64,000 nucleotides of DNA from Otis tarda (GCA_026413225.1 CM048572.1:5766001-5830000), one strand, 5' to 3'; counted from the stretch's first letter, positions 1 through 15,200 are shown. Numbers and translations: made by a program. Notes: generated by a model not told the origin, from the letters alone.

Positions 1-3000
1 TCTCTTAGAAATTTGGTTTTCAGGCCCCTCCCCAGAACTACCCGGATTTATTTTTTTTTTTTTTTCCCCTGAGCAATCCACTTTTTTCTTGATCCCTTTG
101 ACAGCACATTTTTAATGTGCTTTGACGTTAACAAACTACAGAGACATGAAGCAGTAGGAAGCTACAGAAGGTCTCTTTAAGCCTTAACGATCTGTTGGCT
201 TTTTGGCTGTCTCAGCTGCCCTTGCTGGTTCTGTCTAACTTAATATTCTGTTAGCACAGCTCCCTTTTACTATAGGCTGTATCCTTCAGCAGCAAACTGG
301 AAAGCCATCCTGTTCTCCCCTCGCCTGCCTGGGCAGCACGGTCCCAGGTAGCTGTGTTAAGCTCTGCAGTTTGTGCTTACTGCTGAGCAAAACTGCCTTT
401 GAAAGCGTGTTTGACAAAATTTGGCAGTAGGTAACTGCATCCTTCTGCTGATGTTCCATCTGCAGCTTTGTATAGCGTGTCTTTGCTGGACAGTGTTTCA
501 TCTGTACTTCAATTGTGTCTCTTAAGGGCATTTTATGTTCCATCTGAGGCGATTTTCTGAATGTCTGATATCTCTTTTTAACCACTTCCTCAAGTGCTTG
601 CTGCCTTGAGCGATTTCATCCTCACTTATGTGAATATGTGATGTTAGACATTCCTAAGGCGCTGGCCTCGCTCATCACCGTGTGGAGCTCTTTTAGAGGT
701 CATTTTCACACCCCGTCAGTGTGTGCAGAGTATGTGATCCAGAAGTGTACCTTGTGAGCACTTCTCCCACCTTGTGTTGCAGCAAGTTCATTTCCTTGAT
801 ATAACATATCCCTGAGGCATATTCTGTCTTTTTCCTAAGAACCTTCGCTATTTTCATTCCGCTTGAAAAACCCTGCCAGCTCTCCCTTCCTGAGCCACTC
901 TGGCTTTCTTAGCTTTGATACGGGATTTAACCAAGGAACCTGTGTGACTGATTAGCACAATTTCTGCTGAAATCAGTAAGGCAGCTCTCCCAGTAGGCAG
1001 CATTCTCCTTGCTCCCACAGAGTCGTTTGTAGAATGTTGCATTAGGACCAGGAGCCACTTTGGGCAGTGTTGTTTTAGTGCTTTTTTTTTGTTTGTTTAA
1101 AACCAAATGAGGATGAACCTCAGGAGGCTCACTTTTACCTTTTGTCCTAACGCTTATGTACAAGGTTTAGGAAGGTGGAGTTGGTATTGGGAATGGTTTG
1201 TGATCTTTTTGTGGCAAACTTCCTGGTAGCTTTGGGCTTAGAAACCGCCCCGTGGATCTCATGTTTCCTTGTAGCCCTCCCAAAAGGCACAATGTGCTTC
1301 AGTTATCTATTTAAACTACTGCCTTTCTATTACTCCTTTTTGCATACGTCCTTTATAACAGAACAGGAGTGGGTAGAGGAACAAAATTTCTCATCAAGTA
1401 AATACCAGAGTGCTAAATCTTAAAAAGCCACAGCTGAAAAGCAAAAATGACAAACCTATCCTATAAAGTAGTAGCTGCTGTGAATGATCCCCTCATTTTT
1501 TCTTAGTGGAATAAAAGTATTCATCATCAGAGAGGATAGCCTTTTTCTGGCTGGGAGGAGAGGCAAATGGTTTAGATTTATTTTGCTGGAAGGAGCTGCT
1601 GCTTCTGGAAGAACCTAGACCTATGTTTGGCAAAATATTTAGATTTCTAGCTTCTAATTAATTTTAAAACAATCATTAAGAATGTAAATATTTGGGATCT
1701 AGACTTCGAATGTCAATATTAGTTTCTCGTATCAACATAGTTTACTCAAGCCTTCTTCCTAGCCAGGGACTGAAAGCTGACATGCAGGTTTCGTACTGAT
1801 AGCTGGGACTGTGTGCTTTGCTGTTAAAGATGTTACTGTGCTTCTCAGGAGAAAGAGTCAGGTCTAGTGCTGTGGTCAGAGGTGGTGCCTGTCTAACTAG
1901 CAGAAGCTCTTTTTTCTCTACGTAGTACTTATCTTCTGTACGGTGACCGATACCTCATTAGGGATGAAGTGATCTGTATTTGTGTGTCACAGTTCCTGAG
2001 ATTCATGCAGTCCATGCACATCTTTTCTCAGCCACCCTTGCACCCAGCATGGGACTGCTCCATAGGGCTGAAACTAGAGGGAAGCTGAAACTTTTTTGTA
2101 TTCTCATGGCTGCTCAACAAAGTTCTCTGGGCAATTTAAAGACCAAGTGCTGTGACAGGTTAACGGTCTTCCAGCTTGATTAATCGCTAAGGTGAAATAG
2201 CCTTTCTCAGCAGGGAATCCTGTGCCAGCAGCATGTAGCTGTAATGTTATGGTAGTCGTGAAAGATGTGTAGCAGGGAGGGGAGCAGTGTGGAATCAGTG
2301 GCTTGGGCACAGGGTACTGGGAGTTGGGGGGAGGATACTGGCCTAGCAGGACCCCTTTTCTATGTAGATGAGTTACTGACCCTGTGAGTTTGTTCAGTTG
2401 GAATGTGGGGTTGGTGGTGCCTACCTTGCTGTGTTGTGATGCTTAATGCATCATTTGCAAAATATTTTTGTAGAGGTGCTTTAAGGCAAGTTTGCAATTT
2501 TCCTGTGCTACTCTGTTTTTCAAGTATGCTTTTCTTACTCAAAAGAATTGGAATGAATTTAAAATGATGAGAGCAGGTTTCAGTCTTTCTCGTCCGAGCA
2601 GGTTTGTTCTCATTTAGGTCGTTAATGAACATCTGTTTCTTTATCTATGCCCTTAATGACATACTTGTCCACATCTGAAAGCAGCTGCGTAATATACTAC
2701 AATTGTTTGGCTTTGCTGAGCAGGCATCCTGGACCTGCTGTTAGATCCCAGCTGACTCTAATTTGGCATGATTTTAGCTGCTTTACCAGACTGAATTCTT
2801 CCTTTTCTGAAGTTCTAAGCTTTTTCAGCTGTGTGATTTTGTGAAAAGCACAGCAAATGGGAGGTGAGGACTATGGTGTCATCAGATAACCTGCGACACA
2901 GGGTGTTCTGTTTATGACATGGTTATGCTTTTTTAAAATGGGGAAAAAAGAAAAAAAGGTCAAAAAAAATAATAAAAGAAATAGTGATGGTTCATTGGGT

Positions 3001-3133
3001 ATTTGTACTTGGTCTGTGCCTGGTAAAGCAATGATTGCTTGCTGATTTTCTTTAGCATACTGTTATACCCACAGAATAATAAAATTAAGATTAGGAACTT
3101 AAAATTATATTGGTTCATATTTCTCTCTTGAAG
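1..3133 (+). other. TOP1: TOP1 intron 8 (3' part)
   Basis: The stretch is AT-rich non-coding sequence leading to the acceptor before exon 9 (AAG at 3131-3133, a weak acceptor triplet with a modest pyrimidine tract). I searched it for the lysine-rich exon that should end with a split Trp codon and did not find it, so exon 8 lies outside the window. Short T and A runs (for example 51-65 and 2941-2980) are the only simple repeats. I see no gene or recognisable transposon. Confidence 0.8.
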
Positions 3134-3249
3134 GTGGGAGGAAGAGCGCTACCCTGAAGGCATTAAATGGAAGTTCCTAGAGCACAGAGGTCCTGTGTTT
3201 GCTCCACCATATGAACCTCTGCCTGAAAATGTCAAGTTTTATTATGATG
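3134..3249 (+). CDS. TOP1: TOP1 exon 9
   Basis: This exon encodes human-equivalent residues 206-243 ([17 protein letters not shown] and onward to FYYD), the start of the core domain cap. The acceptor is AAG, the donor GTGAGT. The leading base completes Trp205; the last base opens Gly244. Confidence 0.97.
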
Positions 3250-6200
3250 GTGAGTTAATCTGTTTCCACTTGCTGGGAAGAGAAATAAACATTCTCAGGG
3301 TGTTATGGCGTTCTTCTGGGGACTGATGAGATGAGGAGGTGGTTTTGTTTCAGTGATTAGTTTAAAAGAAGTTCCTCAATGGCTAAGTGAAGGAAGGATC
3401 TGTAGAACTGAAGGAACAGCCTGCTGAATCCTGCTAACCAAGTTGACGCGGAGATGAACTTGTTCTCACTCTGTTATGGTGGTAAATCTCTCAGGTTACT
3501 TAACAGCATGGGAGTGTCTTGTGCCTGAGAGTAGCAGTGTACGACCAGTAGAATACAGAATTGTAGATACTTTATCGCTGGTCATCTCTAGGCTTGCTCT
3601 GTTTTCTTTAACCTTATGAATTGCAACTTCCATCATCTGTGATGAAATTCAAGATCATTTGGTGGTATGAGCGGAATCAAAGACCGTTGAATTTTGATAA
3701 CAGATGCTTAGAATCTTGTAGGAATGCGTGGGATGACCCTGGCCTCAAGGACACAGCCCTCTGTAAGTCATGGTCCCACTCACTAACCATTGTGTGTGGT
3801 AGGACTAACTGATGTGGGATTCTAATATGCTGGGCTGACTGGTTGTTAGAAGCTCATGTGGAAGGGATTATACGATATGATGCCTGCTGGAGACCGGACT
3901 TGATGACCCGTGTGTTTCCTTTTAGTCTTGTGATCATGTTAAATGAAAGATCAAATTAACCCTGGATTGAGTTAAGTGGGAGGCATTTGAATGGATGAAA
4001 ATGTAATTTTGGGTGAGGGAGACATCTGTGCATGGAACTCTTCCAGGAGGAATGTGCTGTTTTCATGTGACATGGCACAGTGCTTTTAAATACTGAGGAA
4101 TAGGTGGCATTCAATTTCAGGAACACTGTGGTGAAATAAACATACTGCATCCTATTAAAGGATCTCTCCAAGTGAGCAGGACAGCCATCAGGGATGCCTA
4201 CAGACTTCGTTCTTGGGGTTTGATAAGAACTTGATACAAAGTTGGATGCTTTTTTCCTCTGTTGAGGAACGTACGATATCTTTCCTGCTGTCTAGAGAAG
4301 GGGAGGGAAAAATTGCGCTGTAGCTGTCCCTTCACTGCAGGCAGCCGTAAGGTCCTCTTCTATGTAGCCATCTATTTCAGAAAACCTCAAGGAAGTGCAG
4401 GGATTTTTGCAACCTCTATCATGGCAGAAATTAATAGGCTCAAAAGTTATGAGGTGGGCAGGGGAGTCTCACAAATAAAGCAATCACATAAGTCTTCCTT
4501 GAGAAACTAGGCAAAAAAAATCAGCTGTCTGATTTACACAGCAGCTGCTGAGAGCCGCTGTCTGTGCTCACAAGGCATTGTCTAATGTCAAGATTATCCC
4601 AGGATGATTCGTAGAGTCCAGTAATCACGCTAGGGCTGGCCAGCCAGCTGCCAGGCCGCAGACTCTCGCTGGAGGAACCTGTCCCTGTCCCAGCCCTGTG
4701 ATTGCATTGCAGTGAGACCGTTTCCATCCAGCCTAACGACTGCTGGAGCTATTGTTAGTGCTCACGGTACCAGATTCAGTGAAGGAGCCTGAAATGCCAA
4801 AGCCGTTTTTTAGAGCCTGACTATATGTTTGAGTGACTGTGGATTAACAAGCTACTGTTTGTACCTCAGAGGTGGCTCGAACTTGCGTGGTTTTCTGTAG
4901 ATGTGGCAAGGTGAGAGTGTAGATGGTGGCAGTTGCATTTCATTTACGGCCATGTGGTCTCTTCTGCTTGTTATATTCCCCGGTTGCTCTCTGGTTTTCA
5001 GTTTTTAAGTCAGTTAACTAATATTTACACCTCTGGAATAAACCTCTTTTTTTCTTTAAATGTCCAGCCCGGTCGCTGAGAGCCTTTTCAAATATTTGTA
5101 AAAAAAGAGGAAATTGAGTCCAATTGAATACATTCTAAAGTTATTAGATAAAGGTGACTGAGCCTTCAGCTACTGGGAAAAAAAATATCAGTCATTTTAG
5201 CCCCATGATGTTACTAACTTGATGGCCTCTTTCAAGCTAGACTTGCAGCCTGGAAAAACAGTTTCCCTTGCTGTCTCTCCCTTCCCCCATTTCCTGTTAT
5301 AAGCAAACAAGTGCTGTATTTTAGGTTGCAGCTTAAAAATTGGCAGAGTTTCTGTTGGTTGAATTTAATTGTGGAATATTCTCAGATCATTGGGAGGACC
5401 TTTTGCTAAGTCCTGTTTTACGAGGGTTTATAGATCTTAAGGCTTTCAAGCTGACTCCCGTAATTTTGGAGATGATGTAACTTCTAAAAACATGTTGTAA
5501 ATCAAAAATGTGGTATTTTTTTTCCAAGAGCATAGAATCAACAGTAGTGTTTCTTGTATTGACTTTTGTGCAGTAAAATGGTCTTTAAAAGATCCACAGG
5601 TGTTGACTGTATGCCAGCCCACTGGGACTTTAAATATTTCTTGCAACTAGCTGGAGATGTGAGCTGCATGCAGAATCCTTCACAGGGATCACCAGCACCT
5701 CACGTGTTGTCAGGAATGCGATCTGGACTGAAAAGACGCTCAGTAGGAATGTTAGATGTCAAATCCATGACTTCAATGTTGCAGCAGCCTTTTTTCCCTT
5801 GTGGTTTTTTTTTTTAAAGTCTTCCCTTGCAGCAATTTCACTTTGTACTGCGGTCTTGCAGATAAGCTAAAGCGTGACCTTTCCATTCACCCTAAGCTCA
5901 GTCTTTCTTAAAAATGAGTGGCTTTTGAGCCTGATGTGGAAACACAGGAGTGCATTCCCACAGCAAAGGGAACAATTAGCAGAATCCTAACACGTTTCCC
6001 TGCGATGAAGGAGAATTAAATACTTGGCATCGCTTTCCAGCCTATTTGTGGTGTGCACATAGGAAGGGCTCTTCCTGGCTAGAAATAGCTAACGGCTAGA
6101 AGGGGTGTTCCAAAGCGGAGTCCCTCTGTGGGCAGAAGAGGAATACAGAGACTGTATTTTCTGTATGTCTGAGTGCTGGAATACGAAATTTGATGAAGTC

Positions 6201-9200
6201 CTTTGCCTTTTTCACTTCAAACAGCAGTATCTCCCCAGGAGCGTACACACCACTGGGATGTTTCAGCATAGGTTTTCCTGCAGGAGGCCTTTCCCCCTTC
6301 CTGCCCTGGGTCTCTGACCTGTCTCATCAGATTGCTGTTGCTCTTTTTAGTGTTTATATTCCAGAGGAAACTTTTTTCAAAATATTTATGATGAAAGTCA
6401 AGCAATTGTGTTCCCCTGTTTCCTTTGTCCATCTGATTTGCTGTACTACGTAACATTTTTAAGAAAAACTTCTCTGTGGTGAAAATAACAGCATCCTTTA
6501 AGGTAGCTACTACGGCTTCTTTCTGGCTTTAGTTCCTGTTTACCATTTTCTTTAAAAATAAAACTTTTCTTTGTAGGTAAAGTCATGAAGCTGAGCACCA
6601 AAGCAGAAGAAGTTGCCACATTCTTTGCAAAAATGCTTGATCATGAGTACACTACAAAGGAAATCTTCAGGAAAAACTTCTTCAGAGACTGGAGAAAGGT
6701 ATGCACGTAGTCCTGGACTGCAATGGCTGCAGGCATGGCTGGTGTCTGCTCAGCACCGGGCAGTGAAAAGGGACTACTTGTTCCATGCACAGGAAAGTTA
6801 GCTTATGGCAACTGAAACCTGCCTCAGATTGTAGCTGTGAAGTTTCCGGTCTATTGTGTCATTACATCGGGAAGGGCCCTGTCACAAAGATCTTTCTAAA
6901 CCAACAAAGTCAGACTTCTTCCAAACAAATTTGCCTCTTACAGCATGATGGGGTGTAGCTGATGTGACTGTTACATGCATTGTTGAAGAGACAGCTTTAC
7001 GTTAGAAGGAAACCCCTTGCAAAGACCTGAAACTCAGAACTTCACCTCAGTCATCTTGTCAGCCGTAAGATCAAGCCTTTAGAGCAGTTGATGCAGTTTT
7101 CCTAAATGGGTTACTGGCTTTCCTCCCTGTCCCTTAGCAGTCTCAGCCACTGTTCAGTGTGAGAGCGCTCTGGCAGGTGGTACAGCATTGCCCAGCGTTC
7201 ACAGAGATCAGACTGCTGGAAGGCCAGCGCTCCATACACTCCGCTTCTTGTCCTTTCCTCTTTGACCTTAGCTGGAGTGAGCATGTGCAAGAATTTGGGG
7301 CTTCTTGGGGGTTTATTGTGAGAACTTGTCTGTTGTTCCTGTTTAAACTGCCTGGGGTAGGATGAACTCTACAATGCATGAAAACTGACTATGTATGAAA
7401 ACTTAAAGTGCACCTTTCTTTCTGCAAGGAAATGACCTCTGAAGAGAAGAGCACTATCACCAACCTCAGCAAGTGTGACTTCACCCACATGAGCCAGTAT
7501 TTCAAAGCTCAGACGGAAGCTAGGAAACAGATGTCCAAGGAGGAGAAACAGGTACCAGAGGGAATTCTAGGAGACTTCTTGATTCATAGCTGGCTTGTAA
7601 ACATCTTTGTGTAATCATTCCTCTGCCTGCCTTGCCGTTTACAAGTCAGTGTTTACTTGCTTTCAAACTACTTTCATGTTAACTGTAGGAATCTTCTCTG
7701 TACAGCTCAGGTAGGGCAAAGCACTGTGTGAATTACAGCTGAATCTGCATCCTGACTTAAAATTATATTGATAGGGCTGAAGCTCCTACTCCTGTGTAAG
7801 TAAATAAAGAGAATCAGAGGTGCTGCCCCCATGGGGGCGTTGATCCTAGGCCAGTCATGAGCCTCAGTTAAGGATAGATTTTCATTTTAGAAACCCTTTG
7901 GGTTTGGAGGGTAAAATTTGGGATGGTGGAAGTGATGCAGCAATGACATTGGTAAATAAAATGAAAGAACAAGTCATAAATATCATGTAATACAGTTTTC
8001 TGAATAAAAAACAAACTTTATTTTCCAGTAGCATGGCTACAGTGGCTTGTGAGGAGAGAATTAAATAGTGTTTAGATGACTGAGTACTTACTGCAATGGA
8101 AGTTGGAAACTTGCCCCAAGTTCTCAGTTGCTCTTTTGCAACACTCCAGTAATTGTCTTTTGAGTGAGGGACCTCGTAGCTCGGAAGTATGGCTTTTGGG
8201 GTCAGAGGGGTTCCACCAGAATAGAGACCCCATGTCTTACTGCTGTTCCCATTTGAGAAACATGTGGGTGAGCCCTTCTGATTTCCATCTGTGGTAGCTG
8301 TTTCAATGGAGCAGAAGTGGCTTTTCCTGTTAGATTCTTAGCTGGCACCAGTGCTGTCTGTGGGTCAGATGTTTTATTTTAAGCGGCAATGTTTTTATTT
8401 TTCCTTCTATAAAATTACAGTCCAAGCACAGAAGTATGCAGTGAAATCTCAGCACATTTTTACTTAGGAGACTGTAAGACAAACGCTTGTAAGAGCATTT
8501 GCTGACACAGACTTGACATGTGGCAGACTGGAGACATTCCTCTATCTGCTTTCCAATGCTGATTTCAAACACAGAAGTCTGGGTTTTTATACATAAACCA
8601 CAAAATCTAAAGTCCGGCGCATGTCAAATGCTGAGTATAGATGATAAAGCAGCAGTACTGTGTTGGGGCTGCCTGCCCTTGTAGCCGTGGTGTGTGGATA
8701 GAGGTTCTGGCAAAGTGGTAGCTGTCTTCAGCAGCCCTAACCTGTTTCCCTCAAATACAAGTTTTAATGGAGTTTTCATACATTCTTTCCCTTTTTTTTC
8801 CTGGTTTGTCTGTGCTGCTTGTGTTGCATGAATGCTTTTCTGGACAGTCTGCCACTCTGTTGATACAGCACTTGGCATGACGGGGATCTGGTTTTAAGTT
8901 GGATCGTCAGCATCAGCGTGGTGCAAATATAAAATTTTTTAAAGTCTTGGCATGTAGAGATATGTGTGTGGTCCTGGGTGTACCGTATCATCTTTGCTTT
9001 TGGCTTTTTTCAGAAAATCAAAGACGAGAATGAGCGGCTATTGAAGGAATATGGTTACTGTGTGATGGACAACCACAAGGAGAGGATTGCCAACTTCAAG
9101 ATTGAACCTCCAGGTCTCTTCCGAGGTCGTGGGAACCATCCCAAAATGGGCATGTTGAAGAGACGCATCATGCCAGAAGACATCATCATTAACTGCAGCA

Positions 9201-12200
9201 AGTGAGCACTGGATACTTTACACCTTGGCTTTGGTTTCTGGATAGGAGAGCTTCTTTTTAAAAATCCTGTATAGGTTGATATTCCAGGATGTAGAAATAC
9301 GCATGCTGCTTATCTTATTCTTACATGGATAAGACACTGTGTCACACAAGCAAAAGCTGAACAAGGCTGTCATGGGTTTCATGTAGAACTTCTGTCAACA
9401 TATTTTTTTCCTCGTGCCTGCAGCCTACATCTGTTTAAACAGTCTTTCCTGCTAGTATTGCCAGAAATTAATTTTCTTCTAGGTAGGTTTCCCTATTTTG
9501 TCTTCCTTGATGTCAAAGACTAAGGTTTGGTGGACTTCTCTTCAGTCTTGTCCAGATAAGCATCCACACTATTGCCGTGTGTACAAATCAAAGCTGATCC
9601 TAGCAATGTGTGTTCCCACCTGTAGTACAGTTCTTCGGCAGATACAAATTGATAGCGGTTACATTTCTGATCTCGGTTCAGTTTGATTCACTTCATTTGT
9701 GGAAATATGTAGTCAGTTTCTTTCCTGTGCTTTCTTTATATTATAGTATTTATTACTTTCTCTATTTTGATGCAGTGGAAGTCTCTTTAAATTGTTTTTA
9801 TTGTTTTTTTAATTCTCTGCAGGGATTCCAAGATCCCTGCTCCTCCACCAGGACACAAATGGAAGGAGGTCCGGCATGATAACAAGGTTACCTGGCTGGT
9901 GTCATGGACTGAGAACATCCAAGGCTCTATCAAATACATCATGTTGAACCCTAGCTCAAGGATTAAGGTAAAGACCTAGTTTAAAAAAAATCCTACTGAT
10001 CATGTCTCCAAGAGGCAAAGGTAGCTACTGGCTAGGAAAGAGATAGGACGTAAAGCTGTCTTGCTGTTTCATCCTACACTGACATCATTGTGTCCTTCAT
10101 TCCTACTAGGAATCCTTTGCTCTGTGTAAACCTAGAAGCAAGCAATTTATCCAAGAACAAACTTGCTCTGGTGGATCTTTTACCTACTTCTGTCCTAACT
10201 TCCCCTGCCTGATCATGAACTGAAGTTCTAACCATGGGTTGCTAATCAGTCAATTGTAAAATTAAAAACATGGCCAGGCTACTGGCTGAGAAGACTGATA
10301 AGGAGCTCATGACTGAAGGAAAACAAACCCTGCTGTGGAAGCAAATAACTGGTCAACAGATCAATTCCATAGAAGCAATGATAAACCTGTTGAGAGATAA
10401 ATAGCTTTCAGTTTCAATGGTAGGATTTAAATTCTTCTCATTAAGTCTTTTTCTTAAGAGATTTTTTTCCTGGGTTGGAAACAAGAGGTTTGTCCTACAA
10501 GTACAGGGAAAAATCTCTGTACCTTGTGAATTCATGCCCTCTTTTTGCCATGGCTTGAATATATAATAATGATGATGAACTGTGGATGTTGCTTTTATGC
10601 TTTATGGGTGTTTAATTATACAGCTGAAAGAGCTTAAGTGTCATCTGAATAAAGCAGAGGAAACCATTTATATGTTGAGAAGCATGGAAGACGTATCTTT
10701 TGTGTCTTTATAGTTGCTTCTATGGAAGTGTTCAGTATCATGGAAATGTGAATTACCTACAGCTGCGTGGCAGCATAGTTTAAAGCCGAGCTGTTCGGAA
10801 GCAAAATCTCAGTGCTTTTGTACAGTGAGGCCATTTGCCACACACAGACTTGCAAAGCCGTGAGATGCGGATTGGAACTGGTCCTTTCCTTTCTGATGCT
10901 GACTCTATTCCAACTTTTTCTGCAGGGTGAGAAGGACTGGCAGAAATATGAGACAGCTCGGAGACTGAAGAAGTGCGTAGATAAAATCCGAAATCAATAC
11001 CGAGAAGACTGGAAATCCAAAGAGATGAAAGTACGACAGAGGGCTGTGGCGCTGTACTTCATTGATAAAGTAAGGCTTGTTCCCCAGCACGCTCCTCTTA
11101 CCTTTCCTGTCCTGCTGGGAGTGCTCAGTCTGTTCCTAGGGCAGAATTGAGCCCAGTTACTAAGGTATCTTGAGACTTCCTGGTGGGCAGGATCCTGTCT
11201 CCTTTTCCTTCCCATTACCTGGAATCCAGAGCAATAAGCTATTGTACTGAACGTGGCTATTTCAGGCAGCATTGTTTTAGTTCAGGCAGGATTCACAGCC
11301 TGGTTCCAGAGTCGCCCAGTTGGATTACTGGGAAGTTTGTGTGGGCCTTTTGTCTCCAGCTGTTTCAGTTTTCCTGCTGGGAATTTCAGCAGGTTTGACA
11401 CCTCTTTAGTTTGAGGTCATGGTCTTGAGGTTTCATAATTACACTAATTTTTTCACCACAGCGTAAAGAAAACTGCAGCTGTATTAATGAGTTTAAAGCT
11501 ACTTAAAACCAGTTTCCAGAGAGATGTTGCCCTGATAGTGTCTTGGTGTCTTGATAAACTAAATTAACAGGTTTTGTTAAAAATAGTTTTGTGTAAACCA
11601 GGGAACTTTGATTTGAATAATTGTGGTTTCATAACAACATTGGAGGTTTTTCTTTAAAAATTAGAAATTGGTTTAGCCAGTACTGTTAAAACACATTTTT
11701 TTAAATGCAGCCAAATGTAGCCTTTTGATTATTTATATAACCTAAAGCATCCTATATGTTATTTAAAGTGTATTTATTTAGTGTGCGGGGAAGAGGTAGG
11801 ATCATAGAAGAAGAACAGCTGAGCTCTATGACTTTGTATCAAGTTGAGTTCACATGGAAGTCGGTTTGATTTTTAAGAAATGCCAACCATTTGAAATGGA
11901 TTTCCATTAGTCAGAACTGTCTTACAGTTTGAGTTAATTAATGAGCGAAAGTTGGTAAAACATCTTCCTTTAAACGTCTCTAAAAAAAAATGAGGTATTC
12001 TGGTAGATCGGTAGATTTGTGGCTTTAGTGTAGTTATTTAGAACAAATTTAAAGAGAACTTAAGGTGGTTTTTATTAGAATTTTCTAAGTGTCAGTTTTA
12101 TCCACACAAATGCATTTTCTCCCCTTCTCTTCTCTTCTGGACACTGCTGATTCTTGGCCAGTGTCTGAAAGTTTCCAACATAACATTACTGGGATGGTTT

Positions 12201-15200
12201 GAAATGCTTACCTCCTTTGTCTTGATATAAATGTAGCTTGCCCTGAGAGCTGGTAATGAAAAAGAAGAAGGAGAGACAGCTGACACCGTGGGCTGCTGCT
12301 CTCTGAGAGTAGAACATATCAAGCTGCATCCTGAACTGGACGGCCAGGAATACGTGGTTGAGTTTGACTTCCTCGGAAAAGACTCCATTCGATACTACAA
12401 CAAAGTCCCTGTTGAGAAGAGGGTAAGATGTCTCCACAAACACATACAGAGATGGAATTGCAGAAAAAATGTGGTCAACACAGTTTTCGGTGGCAATAAC
12501 AGAGCGCTTCTACGCTGACCTGATATCTAGACAGAAAATAAGTCAGTTACTATTCTTCCTTTTATGTTGGCAGTGCCATGGAAGATAAGGCTGCTGATGA
12601 TGTGACATAGCCCAGCAGATGAGATATTTAAACATCTCGGTGCTCTTCCCTGTGATCTCAGTGTCAAGAGTTGGCATAATACAGCTAACAGCTATGTTAG
12701 ATGAGTTTCTTTGGTCTTGTTCTGGTCAGCAGAGTTGGTTGTGTCACCTGTAGATGGTAGAGTTCTAGGCCCATTGACAATACTATAAAAGGTTCTGAAA
12801 TACCATGCAAAATGGCACTGTTAGAGTAGCAGTTTGACGTGGGCTTCCATCATAGTAGCTTCTCTGTCACGGTGATTTTGTTCACGTTGGAGCTGAGCCC
12901 TCACTGAGGTAGGTTTAGATCTTGGGTGCTCCGAAGCAAACAGAGTAGGTGCACTGACACTTCTTGCCTATGGACCTAAGTATCTACCAACCAAGACTTC
13001 TTTCCTAGACAATGTTAATTCCTTTATTTCTTTGTCATCCACCAGTTTCAAATCTGCTGTGATCTTGACCTCATTCCAGAATAAGTCCCCATCCAGCAGT
13101 GTGAACCTGGAGGGCACTATCCAAAAAGACTTTTGGTTTTGTGGGTGTATCAGCTCTGCATCTGGCCCACAGCACTGCAGTCAGCACAGTACGTTAGATA
13201 CCGCATGTGTAATACTGTAGTAATCGTAACAACAATCTGCAGTAAATGTTAGCCTCTTGGGAAGCAAAATAACTGGGAAAAACCAAACTACAACTGCCAT
13301 GGAAATGAGCATGTGCTTGGAATTCTTAGTTCCTTGTTTGAAGAAGACGACGTTTTTCCTGTTTGAATTTATTGGCGTTGGTATCTCTTGGTGTCTCTTC
13401 TTACAATGGGGAACTGATTATCGTAGAGCTAGAAATCTTTGTGTATTAGATGTCTGTAGAAGAAGAATGCGTGTTGTTGAGAAGCTGGGAATTGGGGATT
13501 TGGAGCACACAGAGCTGGGATTTGTGATCTCTGTGTAATCAAAAGATGCTTTGATTGTTCTCCCTAACCCAATGAGATATGTTTGGGCTAGAACTATATG
13601 AAACAATTAACAAAGAGGGCTGGGTTTTGGTAGCTTCTCTCCATGGGAAATGGCTCAGGGCTCTCTTTGGCTGGAGTAATGATGGAGATAAGGGTAGTAG
13701 CTTTGGGGTCTCTTTTCTCTGTTAGGCAGCTAAGCCAGAGCAGAATCAGGTCTCCTGCAATCTTGATCTAAAGGATGAGTATAAAGGGCATTGAATGCTC
13801 AGGACTCCTGTTGCTGAGGAGAGACCTTCAACACAGGCATTGTACTGAGAGATGGATCTTTGCCTGCTGGGAAATAACATCCAGCATTGTCCCTGTTTAA
13901 GTGTCTCCCTGGCAGTGTTGCTTCCTTACGTATTACTGCTACCCAGCACTGTCTGGTCTGTGTCCCTAAGGTTACTGATTTTCTTTTCCTGCAGGTGTTT
14001 AAGAATCTTCAGCTGTTCATGGAGAACAAGCAACCTGAGGATGACCTCTTTGACCGCCTCAATGTAAGCACATAGTTAATGGGAAGGGATGGTGGTAGAG
14101 CACCGTGAACAGGCTCACTCTGCACCAGGCTATAACAGCTGCTCTGTTCCAGAAATGGTTTTGGAAGCAATTCTGTTCCAGAGCTGGCCTGAGCGGTCTA
14201 AAAGCAGTGAAAGTCTGTCTCAATGCAGTGTCTGTGTTGTCCAATGTGCCTGCAGGTTCCTGAAGTTGATGGGCTTTGGTCCTGCTGAGCCTGGCTGGCT
14301 CTGGCCTGGGGAGGTTTTTTCAGAGTTTAGAGAAGGTGACTGTGTGAGGTGATAGATTTTTGGATGCCATCCCCATCTGCACATTTGGGGGGGATGCATT
14401 TGGGAGCACCACACTGGTTCAGGCACCTTCCCTGGGATGGGGACAGGCACATTTTTACCTGTTGGGAACCACAACCTCCACACTGAAGAAAGGTTTTTTG
14501 GCCACTTGTGGTACTTGATACCAATCTAATGCTTGTTCCTTCTTTGTTCACTTTTCCTGTGGTTTCAGTAATGTTGCGGCCATTCTGTTGTGGTCAGGTC
14601 TGAGTGCACTGGGCTTCAGCTGTGGGCTGTGCGTCTTCAGCAGCAGTGTGTCCAGAGATTTCACAAATGCCGTGGTCAATTCTAGTGCTAACTGTCGTCT
14701 CCTTTCTGCTTCCTTAGACCAGTATCTTAAATAAACATCTTCAAGACCTTATGGAGGGACTGACAGCCAAGGTATTCCGTACTTACAATGCCTCCATCAC
14801 GCTACAGCAGCAGCTCAAGGAGCTCACTAATCGTAAGTCTTGTCCTTGAAACTCTGAGGGTAACAGATCTTACCGTGCAGTACAGACCTGGCTTCATGGG
14901 CTTAACCACAAGCCTTGTATCTGTACACCACTTCCTCATCGCAGTGTAAATGTCATACAGCTGAGACCTGACCAAAAATCTGCTGCCGGGCAATCTTCTG
15001 GGGTAGCTGAGCAGCCCAGCACTGGGGCAGGGCAGAATGGACTTGTGAGCACACCAAGGTGTGCCTGCTGGTCTGTCTGTCCTTTACCAAATCTCGTGCT
15101 TTCTGTTGATTTTAAAATGCTGTAGGTGGCCAGCAAGGCAGATGCATCCGTAACAGCCCCACATTTCTTAGCTGGTCATTCACAAAACCTCTCTGTCGAG

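Larger units (their letters stand above)
3250..13994 (+). other. TOP1: TOP1 introns 9-15 between listed exons
   Basis: Gene-free stretches over 300 bases are 3250-6576, 6699-7428, 7552-9013, 9202-9822, 9968-10925, 11070-12236 and 12423-13994. They are AT-rich with short homopolymer runs. I found no additional exon matching TOP1 and no nested gene, tRNA or clear full repeat. A patch at about 3885-3935 weakly resembles the end of an old CR1 copy. Confidence 0.7.

Noticed and set aside
2938-2990. Lysine-rich translation resembling the TOP1 N-terminal exon
   Set aside because: It is an A-rich simple stretch with a stop in the relevant frame, and it lacks the Trp-Lys-Trp end and donor expected of exon 8.
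3885-3935. Possible old CR1 tail in a TOP1 intron (GGACTTGATGACC and later GTGATC)
   Set aside because: The similarity to the CR1 3' end is short and patchy. A profile search of 3840-3940 against avian CR1 would be needed to decide.
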